Assembly (NCBI RefSeq): GCF_029227915.1
Contig: NC_079882.1
Span: 32,976,001-33,040,000 of the forward strand
DNA: 64,000 nucleotides
Direction of reading: 5' to 3'
From: Hydractinia symbiolongicarpus
Taxonomy: Eukaryota > Cnidaria > Hydrozoa > Anthoathecata > Hydractiniidae
Each line of letters opens with the position of its first letter. Positions within the stretch are counted from its first letter, which is position 1. This document shows, in pieces, positions 50,646-63,378 of this stretch. The notes under the pieces are model-generated. The model had not been told where the DNA came from. It saw only the letters and a list, made by a program, of their open reading frames with translations, and did not search any database. Made by a program: the position numbers and the translations under genes.

Positions 50646-52070
50646 ACCACTAAAACGCATGAGACTTGTAGTTTTTAAAAATGTTTTCATTTTTGATGAG
50701 ACGCTGAATAAAAGAAGTTTAATCGCCGGCAAACGAAAACCCGCGAATTCCCGTAAATCCCGGGCTTGGCCCGTATAGTCAAAAGTATACAAAGAAAGTA
50801 CCCAGGGAGTAAACTCATTTCCCGAACGATTTTTTAAATTACTTTTTCACCACTAAAACGCATGAGACTTGTAGTTTTCAAAAATGTTTTCATTTTTGAT
50901 GAGACGCTGAATAAAAGAAGTTTAATCGCCGGCAAACGAAAACCCGCGATTTCCCGTAAATCCCGGGCTTGGCCGTATAGTCAAAAGTATACAAAGAAAG
51001 TACCCAGGGAGTAAACTCATTTCTCGAACGATTTTTTATATTATTTTTTTACCACTAAACGCATGAGACTTGTAGTTTTCAAAAATATTTTCATATTTGA
51101 TGGGACGCTGAATAAAAGAGGTTTAATCGCCGGCAAACGAAATTCCGCGTTTTCCCGTAAATCCCGGGCTTGGCCCGTATAGTCAAAAGTATACAAAGAA
51201 AGTACCCAGGGAGTAAACTCATTTCCCGAACGATTTTTTAAATTACTTTTTCACCACTAAAACGCATGACACTTGTAGTTTTCAAAACTGTTTTCATTTT
51301 TGATGAGACGCTGAATAAAAGCAGTTTAATCGCTGGAAAACTAAATATCGCGTTTTCCCGTAAATCCGGGGCTTCGCCCGCATAGTCGAATGTATACAAA
51401 GAAAGTACCCAGGGAGTAAACTCATTTCCCGAACGATTTTTTAAATTTTTTTTTCACCACTAAAACGCATCAGACTTGTAGTTTTCAAAAATGTTTTCAT
51501 TTTTGATGAGACGCTTAATGAAAGAGATTTAATCGCCGGAAAACGAAAACCGCGATTTCCCGTAAATCCCGGGCTTGGCCCGTATAGTCAAATGTATACA
51601 AAGAAAGTACCCTGTGAGTAAACTCATTTCAAGAAAGATTTTTTGAATTATTTTTTCATCACTAAAACGCATAAGACTTGTAGTTTTTAAAAATGTTTTC
51701 ATTTTTGATGAGACGCTGAATAAAAGAAGTTTAATTGCCGGCAAACGAAAACCCGCGATTTCCCGTAAATCCCGGGCTTGGCCGTATAGTCAAAAGTATA
51801 CAAAGAAAGTACCCAGGGAGTAAACTCATTTCTCGAACGATTTTTTATATTATTTTTTTACCACTAAACGCATGAGACTTGTAGTTTTCAAAAATATTTT
51901 CATATTTGATGGGACGCTGAATAAAAGAGGTTTATTCGCCGGCAAACGAAATCCCGCGTTTTCCCGTAAATCTCGGGCTTGGCCCGTATAGTCAAAAGTA
52001 TACAAAGAAAGTACCCAGGCAGTAAACTCATTTCCCGAACGATTTTTTAAATTTTTTTTTCACCACTAAA
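50646..52070 (-). repeat. 1,416-bp heptamer duplication
   Basis: Repeats about 49.23-50.65 kb. GGCAGTAAAC at 50,602 recurs at 52,018, and the GCATCAGACTTG monomer near 50,053 recurs near 51,469. The first half of the same heptamer starts again at 52.07 kb and runs to about 52.6 kb, giving two and a half copies. Private changes such as CAAAACTG (near 51,284) mark this copy. Confidence 0.82.
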
Positions 52071-53464
52071 ACGCATGAGACTTGTAGTTTTTAAAAATGT
52101 TTTCATTTTTGATGAGACGCTGAATAAAAGAAGTTTAATCGCCGGCAAACGAAAACCCGCGATTTCCCGTTAATCCCGGGCTTGGCCCGTATAGTCAAAA
52201 GTATACAAAGAAAGTACCCAGGGAGTAAACTCATTTCCCGAACGATTTTTTAAATTACTTTTTCACCACTAAAACGCATGAGACTTGTAGTTTTCAAAAA
52301 TGTTTTCATTTTTGATGAGACGCTGAATAAAAGAAGTTTAATCGCCGGCAAACGAAAACCCGCGATTTCCCGTAAATCCCGGGCTTGGCCGTATAGTCAA
52401 AAGTATACAAAGAAAGTACCCAGGGAGTAAACTCATTTCTCGAACGATTTTTTATATTATTTTTTTACCACTAAACGCATGAGACTTGTAGTTTTCAAAA
52501 ATATTTTCATATTTGATGGGACGCTGAATAAAAGAGGTTTAATCGCCGGCAAACGAAATCCCGCCTTTTCCCGTAAATCCCGGGCTTGGCCCGTATAGTC
52601 AAAAGTATACAAAGAAAGTACCCAGGGAGTAAACTCATTTCCCGAACGATTTTTTAAATTTTTTTTCACCACTAAAACGCATGAGACTTGTAGTTTTCAA
52701 AAATGTTTTCATTTTTGATGAGACGCTGAATAATAGAAGTTTAATCGCCGGCAAACGAAAACCCGCGATTTCCCGTAAATCCCGGGCTTTGCCCGTATAG
52801 TCAAAAGTATACAAAGAAAGTACCCAGGAAGTAAACTCATTTCCCAAACGATTTTTTAAATTTTTTTTTCACCACTAAAACGCATGAGACTTGTAGTTTT
52901 CAAAAATGTTTTCATTTTTGATGAGACGCTTAATGAAAGAGGTTTAATCACCGGAAAACGAAAACCCGCGATTTCCCGTAAATCCCGGGCTTGGCCCGTA
53001 TAGTCAAATGTATACAAAGAAAGTACCCTGTGAGTAAACTCATTTCAAGAACGATTTTTTAAATTATTTTTTCACAACTAAAACGCATAAGACTTGTAGT
53101 TTTTAAAAATGTTTTCATTTTTGATGAGACGCTGAATAAAAGAAGTTTATTCGCCGGCAAACGAAAACCCGCGATTTCCCGTAAATCCCAGGCTTGGCCC
53201 GTATAGTCAAAAGTACACAAAAAAAGTACCCAGGGAGTAAACTCATTTCCCGAACGATTTTTTAAATTATTTTTTCACCACTAAAACGCATGAGACTTGT
53301 AGTTTTCAAGAATGTTTTCATTTTTGATGAGACGCTGAATAAAAGAGGTTTAATCGCCGGCAAACGAAAACCTGCGATTTCCCGTAAATCCCGGGCTTGG
53401 CCCATATAGTCAAAAGTATACAAAGAAAGTACCCAGGGAGTAAACTCATATCCCGAACGATTTT

Positions 53465-55714
53465 TTAAATTACTTTTTCACCACTAAAACGCATGAGACT
53501 TGTAGTTCTTAAAAATGTTTTCATTTTTGATGAGACGCTGATTAAAAGAAGTTTAATCGCCGGCAAACGAAAACCTGCGATTTCCCGTAAATCCTGGACT
53601 CCGCCCGTATATTCAAAAGTATACAAAGAAAGTACCCAGGGAGTAAACTCATTTCCCAAACGATTTTTTAAATTATTATTTCACCACTAAAACGCATGAG
53701 ACTTGTAGTTTTCAAGAATGTTTTCATTTTTGATGAGACGCTGAATAAAAGCAGTTTAATCGCCGGCAAACGAAAACCCGCGATTTCCCGTAAATCCCGG
53801 CTTGGCCGTATAGTCAAAAGTACACAAAAAAAGTACCCAGGGAGTAAACTCATTTCCCGAACGATTTTTTAAATTATTTTTTCACCACTAAAACGCATGA
53901 GACTTGTAGTTTTCAAAAATGTTTTCATTTATGATGAGACGCTGAATAAAAGAGGTTTAATCGCCGGCAAACGAAAACCCGCGATTTCCCGTAAATCCCG
54001 GGCTTGTCCCGTATAGTCAAAAGTATACAAAGAAAGTACCCAGGGAGTAAACTCATTTCCCGAACGATTTTTTAAATTACTTTTTCACCACTAAAACGCA
54101 TGAGACTTGTAGTTCTTAAAAATGTTTTCATTTTTGATGAGACGCTGAATAAAAGAAGTTTAATCGCCGGCAAACGAAAACCTGCGGTTTCCCGTAAATC
54201 CTGGACTCCGCCCGTATATTCAAAAGTATACAAAGAAAGTACCCAGGGAGTAAACTCATTTCCCAAACGATTTTTTAAATTATTATTTCACCACTAAAAC
54301 GCATGAGACTTGTAGTTTTCAAGAATGTTTTCATTTTTGATGAGACGCTGAATAAAAGAATTTTAATCGCCGGCAAACGAAAACCCGCGATTTCCCGTAA
54401 ATCCCGGCTTGGCCCGTATAGTCAAAAGTATACAAAAAAGTACCCAGGGAGTAAAGTCATTTCCCGAACGATTTTTTAAATTATTTTTTCACCACTAAAA
54501 CGCATGAGACTTGTAGTTTTCAAAAATGTTTTCATTTTTGATGAGACGCTGAATAAAAGAGGTTTAATTGCCGGCAAACGAAAACCCGCGATTTCCCGTA
54601 AATCCCCGGCTTGGCCCGTATAGTCAAAAGTATACAAAGAAAGTACCCAGGGAGTAAACTCATTTCCCGAACGATTTTTTAAATTATTTTTTCACCACTA
54701 AAACGCATGAGACTTGTAGTTTTTAAAAATGTTTTCATTTTTGATGAGACGCTGAATAAAAGAAGTTTAATCGCCGGCAAACGAAAACCTGCGATTTCCC
54801 GTAAATCCTGGACTCGGCCCGTATATTCAAAAGTATACAAAGAAAGTACCCAGGGAGTAAACTCATTTCCCAAACGATTTTTTAAATTATTATTTCACCA
54901 CTAAAACGCATGAGACTTGTAGTTTTCAAGAATGTTTTCATTTTTGATGAGACGCTGAATAAAAGCAGTTTAATCGCCGGCAAACGAAAACCTGCGGTTT
55001 CCCGTAAATCCTGGACTCCGCCCGTATATTCAAAAGTATACAAAGAAAGTACCCAGGGAGTAAACTCATTTCCCAAACGATTTTTTAAATTATTATTTCA
55101 CCACTAAAACGCATGAGACTTGTAGTTTTCAAGAATGTTTTCATTTTTGATGAGACGCTGAATAAAAGAATTTTAATCGCCGGCAAACGAAAACCCGCGA
55201 TTTCCCGTAAATCCCGGCTTGGCCCGTATAGTCAAAAGTATACAAAAAAGTACCCAGGGAGTAAAGTCATTTCCCGAACGATTTTTTAAATTATTTTTTC
55301 ACCACTAAAACGCATGAGACTTGTAGTTTTCAAAAATGTTTTCATTTTTGATGAGACGCTGAATAAAAGAGGTTTAATGGCCGGCAAACGAAAACCCGCG
55401 ATTTCCCGTAAATCCCCGGCTTGGCCCGTATAGTCAAAAGTATACAAAGAAAGTACCCAGGGAGTAAACTCATTTCCCGAACGATTTTTTAAATTATTTT
55501 TTCACCACTAAAACGCATGAGACTTGTAGTTTTTAAAAATGTTTTCATTTTTGATGAGACGCTGAATAAAAGAAGTTTAATCGCCGGCAAACGAAAACCT
55601 GCGATTTCCCGTAAATCCTGGACTCGGCCCGTATATTCAAAAGTATACAAAGAAAGTACCCAGGGAGTAAACTCATTTCCCAAACGATTTTTTAAATTAT
55701 TATTTCACCACTAA
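53465..55714 (-). repeat. Trimer-based (607-bp) higher-order zone
   Basis: The GTAAATCCTGGACTC monomer followed by TTAAATTATTATTTCACC recurs at about 53,465, 54,072, 54,679, 54,882 and 55,489, spacings of 607, 607, 203 and 810 bp. Variants include TAGTTCTTAAAAATG, CCGTATATTCAAAAG and GTATACAAAAAAGTACCC (a 3-nt shortening). The 203-bp spacing shows a monomer duplicated within the zone. Confidence 0.78.
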
Positions 55715-58310
55715 AACGCATGAGACTTGTAGTTTTCAAGAATGTTTTCATTTTTGATGAGACGCTGAATAAAAGCAGTTTAATCGCCGGCAAACGAAAA
55801 CCCGCGATTTCCCGTAAATCCAGGGCTTGGCACGTATAGTCGAATGTATACAAAGAAAGTACCCTGTGAGTAAACTCATTGCCGGAACGATTTTTTAAAT
55901 TATTTTTTCACCACTAAAACGCATAAGACTTGTAGTTTTTAAAAATGTTTTCATTTTTGATGAGACGCTGAATAAAAGAAGTTTAATCGCCGGCAAACGA
56001 AAACCCGCGATTTCCCGTAAATCCCGGGCTTGGCCCGTATAGTCAAAAGTATACAAAAAAGTACCCAGGGAGTAAACTCATTTCCCGAACGATTTTTTAT
56101 ATTATTTTTTTACCACTAAACGCATGAGACTTGTAGTTTTCAAAAATGTTTTCATTTTTGATGAGACGCTGAATAAAAGCAGTTTAATCGCCGGCAAACG
56201 AAAACCTGCGATTTCCCTAAATCCCGAAATCGGCCCGTATAGTCAAAAGTATACAAAGAAAGTACCCAGGGAGTAAACTCATTTCCAGAACGATTTTTTA
56301 AATTATTTTTTCACCACTAAAACGCATGAGACTTGTAGTTTTCAAAAATGTTTTCATTTTTGATGAGACGCTTAATGAAAAAGGTTTAATCGCCGGAAAA
56401 CGAAAACCCGCGATTTCCCGTAAATCCCGGGCTTGGCCCGTATAGTCGAATGTATACAAAGAAAGTACCCTGTGAGTAAACTCATTTCAAGAACGATTTT
56501 TTAAATTATTTTTTCACCACTAAAACGCATAAGACTTGTAGTTTTTAAAAATGTTTTCATTTTTGATGAGACGCTGAATAAAAGAAGTTTAATCGCCGGC
56601 AAACGAAAACCCGCGATTTCCCGTAAATCCCAGCTTGGCCCGTATAGTCAAAAGTATACAAAGAAAGTACCCAGGGAGTAAACTCATTTCCCGAACGATT
56701 TTTTAAATTATTTTTTCACCACTAAAACGCATGAGACTTGTAGTTTTCAAAAATGTTTTCATTTTTGATAAGACGCTGAATAAAAGAATTTTAATCGCCG
56801 GCAAACGAAAACCCGTGATTTCCCGTAAATCCCGGCTTGGCCCGTATAGTCAAAAGTATACAAAGAAAGTACCCAGGGAGTAAACTCATTTCCCGAACGA
56901 TTTTTTAAATTATTTTTTCACCACTAAAACGCATGAGACTTGTAGTTTTCAAAAATGTTTTCATTTTTGATGAGACGCTGAATAAAAGCAGTTTAATCGC
57001 CGGCAAACGAAAACCTGCGATTTCCCTAAATCCCGGACTCGGCCCGTATAGTCAAAAGTATACAAAGAAAGTACCCAAGGAGTAAACTCATTTCCAGAAC
57101 GATTTTTTAAATTATTTTTTCACCACTAAAACGCATAAGACTTGTAGTTTTTAAAAATGTTTTCATTTTTGATGAGACGCTGAATAAAAGAAGTTTAATC
57201 GCCGGCAAACGAAAACCCGCGATTTCCCGTAAATCCCGGCTTGGCCCGTATAGTCAAAAGTATACAAAGAAAGTACCCAGGGAGTAAACTCATTTCCTGA
57301 ACGATTTTTTAAATTATTTTTTCACCACTAAAACGCATGAGACTTGTAGTTTTCAAAAATGTTTTCATTTTTGATAAGACGCTGAATAAAAGCAGTTTAA
57401 TCGCCGGCAAACAAAAACCTGCGATTTCCCTAAATTCCGGACTCGGCCCGTATAGTCAAAAGTATACAAACAAAGTACCCAGGGAGTAAACTCATTTCCA
57501 GAAAGATTTTTTAAATTATTTTTTCACCACTAAAACGCATAAAACTTGTAGTTTTTAAAAATGTTTTCATTTTTGATGAGACGCTGAATAAAAGAAGTTT
57601 AATCGCCGGCAAACGAAAACCCGCGATTTCCCGTAAATCCCGGGCTTGGCCCGTATAGTCAAAAGTATACAAAAAAGTACCCAGGGAGTAAACTCATTTC
57701 CCGAACGATTTTTTATATTATTTTTTTACCACTAAACGCATGAGACTTGTAGTTTTCAAAAATATTTTCATATTTGATGGGACGCTGAATAAAAGAAGTT
57801 TAATCGCCGGCAAACGAAAATCTGCGATTTCCCGTAAATCCCGGACTCGGCCCGTATAGTCAAAAGTATACAAAGAAAGTACCCAGGGAGTAAACTCATT
57901 TCCCGAACGATTTTTTAAATTATTTTTTCACCACTAAAACGCATGAGACTTGTAGTTTTGAAAAATGTTTTCATTTTTGATGAGACGCTGAATAAAAGAA
58001 GTTTAATCGCCGGCAAACAAAAACCCGCGATTTCCCGTAAATCCCGGGCTTGGCCCGTATAGTCAAAAGTATACAAAGAAAGTACTCAGGGAGTAAACTC
58101 ATTTCCGGAACGATTTTTTAAATTACTTTTTCAACACTAAAACACATGAGACTTGTAGTTTTTAAAAATGTTTTCATTTTTGATGAGACGCTTAATAAAA
58201 GAGGTTTAATCGCCGGCAAACGAAAACCCGCGATTTCCCGTAAATCCCGGCTTGGCCCGTATAGTCAAAAGTATACAAAGAAAGTACCCAGGGAGTAAAC
58301 TCATTTCCCG
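55500..58310 (-). repeat. 3.2-kb duplication, copy 1
   Basis: Matches 58,737-61,143, first at an offset of 3,237 bp (AATCCAGGGCTTGGCAC near 55,817 and 59,054; ACTCATTGCCGGAACG near 55,875 and 59,112), then at 2,833 bp (CCCAAGGAG 57,074 and 59,907; GTACTCAGGG 58,082 and 60,915). The 404-bp change means two monomers (about 56.52-56.92 kb) are missing from the second copy or were added here. Confidence 0.82.
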
Positions 58311-58736
58311 AACGATTTTTTAAATTATTTTTTCACCACTAAAACGCATGAGACTTGTAGTTTTTAAAAATATTTTCATTTTTGATGAGACGCTGAATAA
58401 AAGAAGTTTAATCGCCGGCAAACGAAAACCCGCGATTTCCCGTAAATCCCGGGCTTGGCCCGTATAGTCAAAAGTATACAAAAAAAGTACCCAGGGAGTA
58501 AACTCATTTCCCGAAGGATTTTTTAAATTATTTTTTCACCACTAAAACGCATGAGACTTGTAGTTTTCAAAAATGTTTTCATTTTTGATGAGACGCTGAA
58601 TAAAAGAGGTTTAATTGCCGGCAAACGAAAACCCGCAATTTCCCGTAAATCCCGGGCTTGGCCCGTATAGTCAAAAGTATACAAAGAAAGTACCCAGGGA
58701 GTAAACTCATTTCTCGAACGATTTTTTAAATTACTT

Positions 58737-61143
58737 TTTCACCACTAAAACGCATGAGACTTGTAGTTTTTAAAAATGTTTTCATTTTTGATGAGACGCT
58801 GAATAAAAGAAGTTTAATCGCCGGCAAACGAAAACCTGCGATTTCCCGTAAATCCTGGACTCGGCCCGTATATTCAAAAGTATACAAAGAAAGTACCCAG
58901 GGAGTAAACTCATTTCCCAAACGATTTTTTAAATTATTATTTCACCACTAATACGCATGAGACTTGTAGTTTTCAAGAATGTTTTCATTTTTGATGAGAC
59001 GCTGAATAAAAGCAGTTTAATCGCCGGCAAACGAAAACCCGCGATTTCCCGTAAATCCAGGGCTTGGCACGTATAGTCGAATGTATACAAAGAAAGTACC
59101 CTGTGAGTAAACTCATTGCCGGAACGATTTTTTAAATTATTTTTTCACCACTAAAACGCATAAGACTTGTAGTTTTTAAAAATGTTTTCATTTTTGATGA
59201 GACGCTGAATAAAAGAAGTTTAATCGCCGGCAAACGAAAACCCGCGATTTCCCGTAAATCCCGGGCTTGGCCCGTATAGTCAAAAGTATACAAAAAAGTA
59301 CCCAGGGAGTAAACTCATTTCCCGAACGATTTTTTATATTATTTTTTTACCACTAAACGCATGAGACTTGTAGTTTTCAAAAATGTTTTCATTTTTGATG
59401 GGACGCTGAATAAAAGCAGTTTAATCGCCGGCAAACGAAAACCTGCGATTTCCCTAAATCCCGAAATCGGCCCGTATAGTCAAAAGTATACAAAGAAAGT
59501 ACCCAGGGAGTAAACTCATTTCCAGAACGATTTTTTAAATTATTTTTTCACCACTAAAACGCATGAGACTTGTAGTTTTCAAAAATGTTTTCATTTTTGA
59601 TGAGACGCTTAATGAAAAAGGTTTAATCGCCGGAAAACGAAAACCCGCGATTTCCCGTAAATCCCGGGCTTGGCCCGTATAGTCGAATGTATACAAAGAA
59701 AGTACCCTGTGAGTAAACTCATTTCAAGAACGATTTTTTAAATTATTTTTTCACCACTAAAACGCATAAGACTTGTAGTTTTTAAAAATGTTTTCATTTT
59801 TGATGAGACGCTGAATAAAAGCAGTTTAATCGCCGGCAAACGAAAACCTGCGATTTCCCTAAATCCCGGACTCGGCCCGTATAGTCAAAAGTATACAAAG
59901 AAAGTACCCAAGGAGTAAACTCATTTCCAGAACGATTTTTTAAATTATTTTTTCACCACTAAAACGCATAAGACTTGTAGTTTTTAAAAATGTTTTCATT
60001 TTTGATGAGACACTGAATAAAAGAAGTTTAATCGCCGGCAAACGAAAACCCGCGATTTCCCGTAAATCCCGGCTTGGCCCGTATAGTCAAAAGTATACAA
60101 AGAAAGTACCCAGGGAGTAAACTCATTTCCCGAACGATTTTTTAAATTATTTTTTCACCACTAAAACGCATGAGACTTGTAGTTTTCAAAAATGTTTTCA
60201 TTTTTGATGAGACGCTGAATAAAAGCAGTTTAATCGCCGGCAAACGAAAACCTGCGATTTCCCTAAATCCCGGACTCGGCCCGTATAGTCAAAAGTATAC
60301 AAAGAAAGTACCCAGGGAGTAAACTCATTTCCAGAAAGATTTTTTAAATTATTTTTTCACCACTAAAACGCATAAGACTTGTAGTTTTTAAAAATGTTTT
60401 TATTTTTGATGAGACGCTGAATAAAAGAAGTTTAATCGCCGGCAAACGAAAACCCGCGATTTCCCGTAAATCCCGGGCTTGGCCCGTATAGTCAAAAGTA
60501 TACAAAAAAGTACCCAAGGAGTAAACTCATTTCCCGAACGATTTTTTATATTATTTTTTTACCACTAAACGCATGAGACTTGTAGTTTTCAAAAATATTT
60601 TCATATTTGATGGGACGCTGAATAAAAGAAGTTTAATCGCCGGCAAACGAAAATCTGCGATTTCCCGTAAATCCCGGACTCGGCCCGTATAGTCAAAAGT
60701 ATACAAAGAAAGTACCCAGGGAGTAAACTCATTTCCCGAACGATTTTTTAAATTATTTTTTCACCACTAAAACGCATAAGACTTGTAGTTTTCAAAAATG
60801 TTTTCATTTTTGATGAGACGCTGAATAAAAGACGTTTAATCGCCGGCAAACAAAAACCCGCGATTTCCCGTAAATCCCGGGCTTGGCCCGTATAGTCAAA
60901 AGTATACAAAGAAAGTACTCAGGGAGTAAACTCATTTCCGGAACGATTTTTTAAATTACTTTTTCACCACTAAAACACATGAGGCTTGTAGTTTTTAAAA
61001 ATGTTTTCATTTTTGATGAGACGCTTAATAAAAGAGGTTTAATCGCCGGCAAACGAAAACCCGCGATTTCCCGTAAATCCCGGCTTGGCCCGTATAGTCA
61101 AAAGTATACAAAGAAAGTACCCAGGGAGTAAACTCATTTCCTG
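58737..61143 (-). repeat. 3.2-kb duplication, copy 2 (two monomers shorter)
   Basis: Second copy. Shared rare changes such as AAAACACATGAG (58,141 and 60,974) and CGCTTAATAAAAGAGG near 61,023 support common origin. A GATGGGACG variant near 59,397 distinguishes it. Confidence 0.8.
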
Positions 61144-61948
61144 AACGATTTTTTAAATTATTTTTTCACCACTAAAACGCATGAGACTTGTAGTTTTTAA
61201 AAATGTTTTCATTTTTGATGAGACGCTGAATAAAAGCAGTTTAATCGCCGGCAAACGAAAACCTGCGATTTCCCTAAATCCCGGACTCGGCCCGTATATT
61301 CAAAAGTATACAAAGAAAGTACCCAGGGAGTAAACTCATTTCCAGAACGATTTTTTAAATTATTTTTTCACCACTAAAACGCATAAGACTTGTAGTTTTT
61401 AAAAATGTTTTCATTTTTGATGAGACGCTGAATAAAAGAAGTTTAATCGCCGGCAAACGAAAACCCGCGATTTCCCGTAAATCCCGGCTTGGCCCGTATA
61501 GTCAAAAGTATACAAAGAAAGTACCCAGGGAGTAAACTCATTTCCTGAACGATTTTTTAAATTATTTTTTCACCACTAAAACGCATGAGACTTGTAGTTT
61601 TTAAAAATGTTTTCATTTTTGATGAGACGCTGAATAAAAGCAGTTTAATCGCCGGCAAACGAAAACCTGCGATTTCCCTAAATCCCGGACTCGGCCCGTA
61701 TATTCAAAAGTATACAAAGAAAGTACCCAGGGAGTAAACTCATTTCCAGAACGATTTTTTAAATTATTTTTTCACCACTAAAACGCATAAGACTTGTAGT
61801 TTTTAAAAATGTTTTCATTTTTGATGAGACGCTGAATAAAAGAAGTTTAATCGCCGGCAAACGAAAACCCGCGATTTCCCGTAAATCCCGGGCTTGGCCC
61901 GTATAGTCAAAAGTATACAAAAAAGTACCCAGGGAGTAAACTCATTTC
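61141..61948 (-). repeat. Two-monomer (404-bp) tandem duplication
   Basis: TTCCTGAACG at 61,138 recurs at 61,542. Both copies hold a CCTAAATCCCGGACTC monomer with CCGTATATTC, then a TTTCCAGAACG, GCATAAGACTTG monomer. The second ends CCCGGGCTTGG where the first has CCCGGCTTGG. Confidence 0.78.
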
Positions 61949-62769
61949 CCGAACGATTTTTTATATTATTTTTTTACCACTAAACCCATGAGACTTGTAG
62001 TTTTCAAAAATATTTTCATATTTGATGGGACGCTGAATAAAAGAAGTTTAATCGCCGGCAAACGAAAATCTGCGATTTCCCGTAATTCCCGGACTCGGCC
62101 CGTATAGTCAAAAGTATACAAAGAAAGTACCCAGGGAGTAAACTCATTTCCCGAACGATTTTTTAAATTATTTTTTCACCACTAAAACGCATGAGACTTG
62201 TAGTTTTCAAAAATGTTTTCATTTTTGATGAGACGCTGAATAAAAGAAGTTTAATCGCCGGCAAACGAAAACCCGCGATTTCCCGTAAATCCCGGGCTTA
62301 GCGCGTATAGTCAAAAGTATACAAAGAAAGTACCCAGGGAGTAAACTCATTTCCCGAACGATTTTTTAAACTACTTTTTCACCACTAAAACGCATGAGAC
62401 TTGTAGTTTTTAAAAATGTTTTCATTTTTATTGAGACGCTGAATAAAAGAAGTTTAATCGCCGGCAAACGAAAACCTGCGATTTACCGTAAATCCTGGAC
62501 TCGGCCCGTATAGTCAAAAGTATACAAAGAAAGTACACAGGGAGTAAACTCATTTTCCAAACTATTTTTTAAATTATTATTTCACCACTAAAACGCATGA
62601 GACTTGTAGTTTTCAAGAATGTTTTCATTTTTGATGAGACGCTGAATAAAAGCAGTTTAATCGCCGGCAAACGAAAACCCGCGATTTCCCGTAAATCCCG
62701 GGCTTGGCACGTATAGTCGAATGTGTACAAAGAAAGTACCCTGTGAGTAAACTCATTTCCAGAACGATT

Positions 62770-63176
62770 TTTTAAATTATTTTTTCACCACTAAAACGCA
62801 TAAGACTTGTAGTTTTTAAAAATGTTTTCATTTTTGATGAGACGCTGAATAAAAGAAGTTTATTCGCCGGCAAACTAAAACCCGCGATTTCCCGTAAATC
62901 CCGGCTTGGCCCGTATAGTCAAAAGTACACAAAAAAAGTACCCAGGGAGTAAACTCATTTCCCGAACGATTTTTTAAATTATTTTTTCACCACTAAAACG
63001 CATGAGACTTGTAGTTTTTAAAAATGTTTTCATTTTTGATGAGACGCTGAATAAAAGAAGTTTATTCGCCGGCAAACTAAAACCCGCGATTTCCCGTAAA
63101 TCCCGGCTTGGCCCGTATAGTCAAAAGTACACAAAAAAAGTACCCAGGGAGTAAACTCATTTCCCGAACGATTTTT
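62770..63176 (-). repeat. One-monomer (202-bp) tandem duplication
   Basis: TTTATTCGCCGGCAAACTAA with GTACACAAAAAAAGTACCC occurs at about 62,859 and 63,061, a 202-bp period. The two share several rare changes. They differ at TTTCCAGAACG with GCATAAG against TTTCCCGAACG with GCATGAG at their leading ends, so the exchange joined two families. Confidence 0.75.
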
Positions 63177-63378
63177 TAAATTATTTTTTCACCACTAAAA
63201 CGCATGAGACTTGTAGTTTTCAAAAATGTTTTCATTTTTGATGAGACGCTGAATAAAAGAGGTTTAATCGCCGGCAAACGAAAACCCGCGATTTCCCGTA
63301 AATACCGGGCTTGGCCCGTATAGTCAAAAGTATACAAAGAAAGTACCCAGGCAGTAAACTCATTTCCCGAACGATTTT

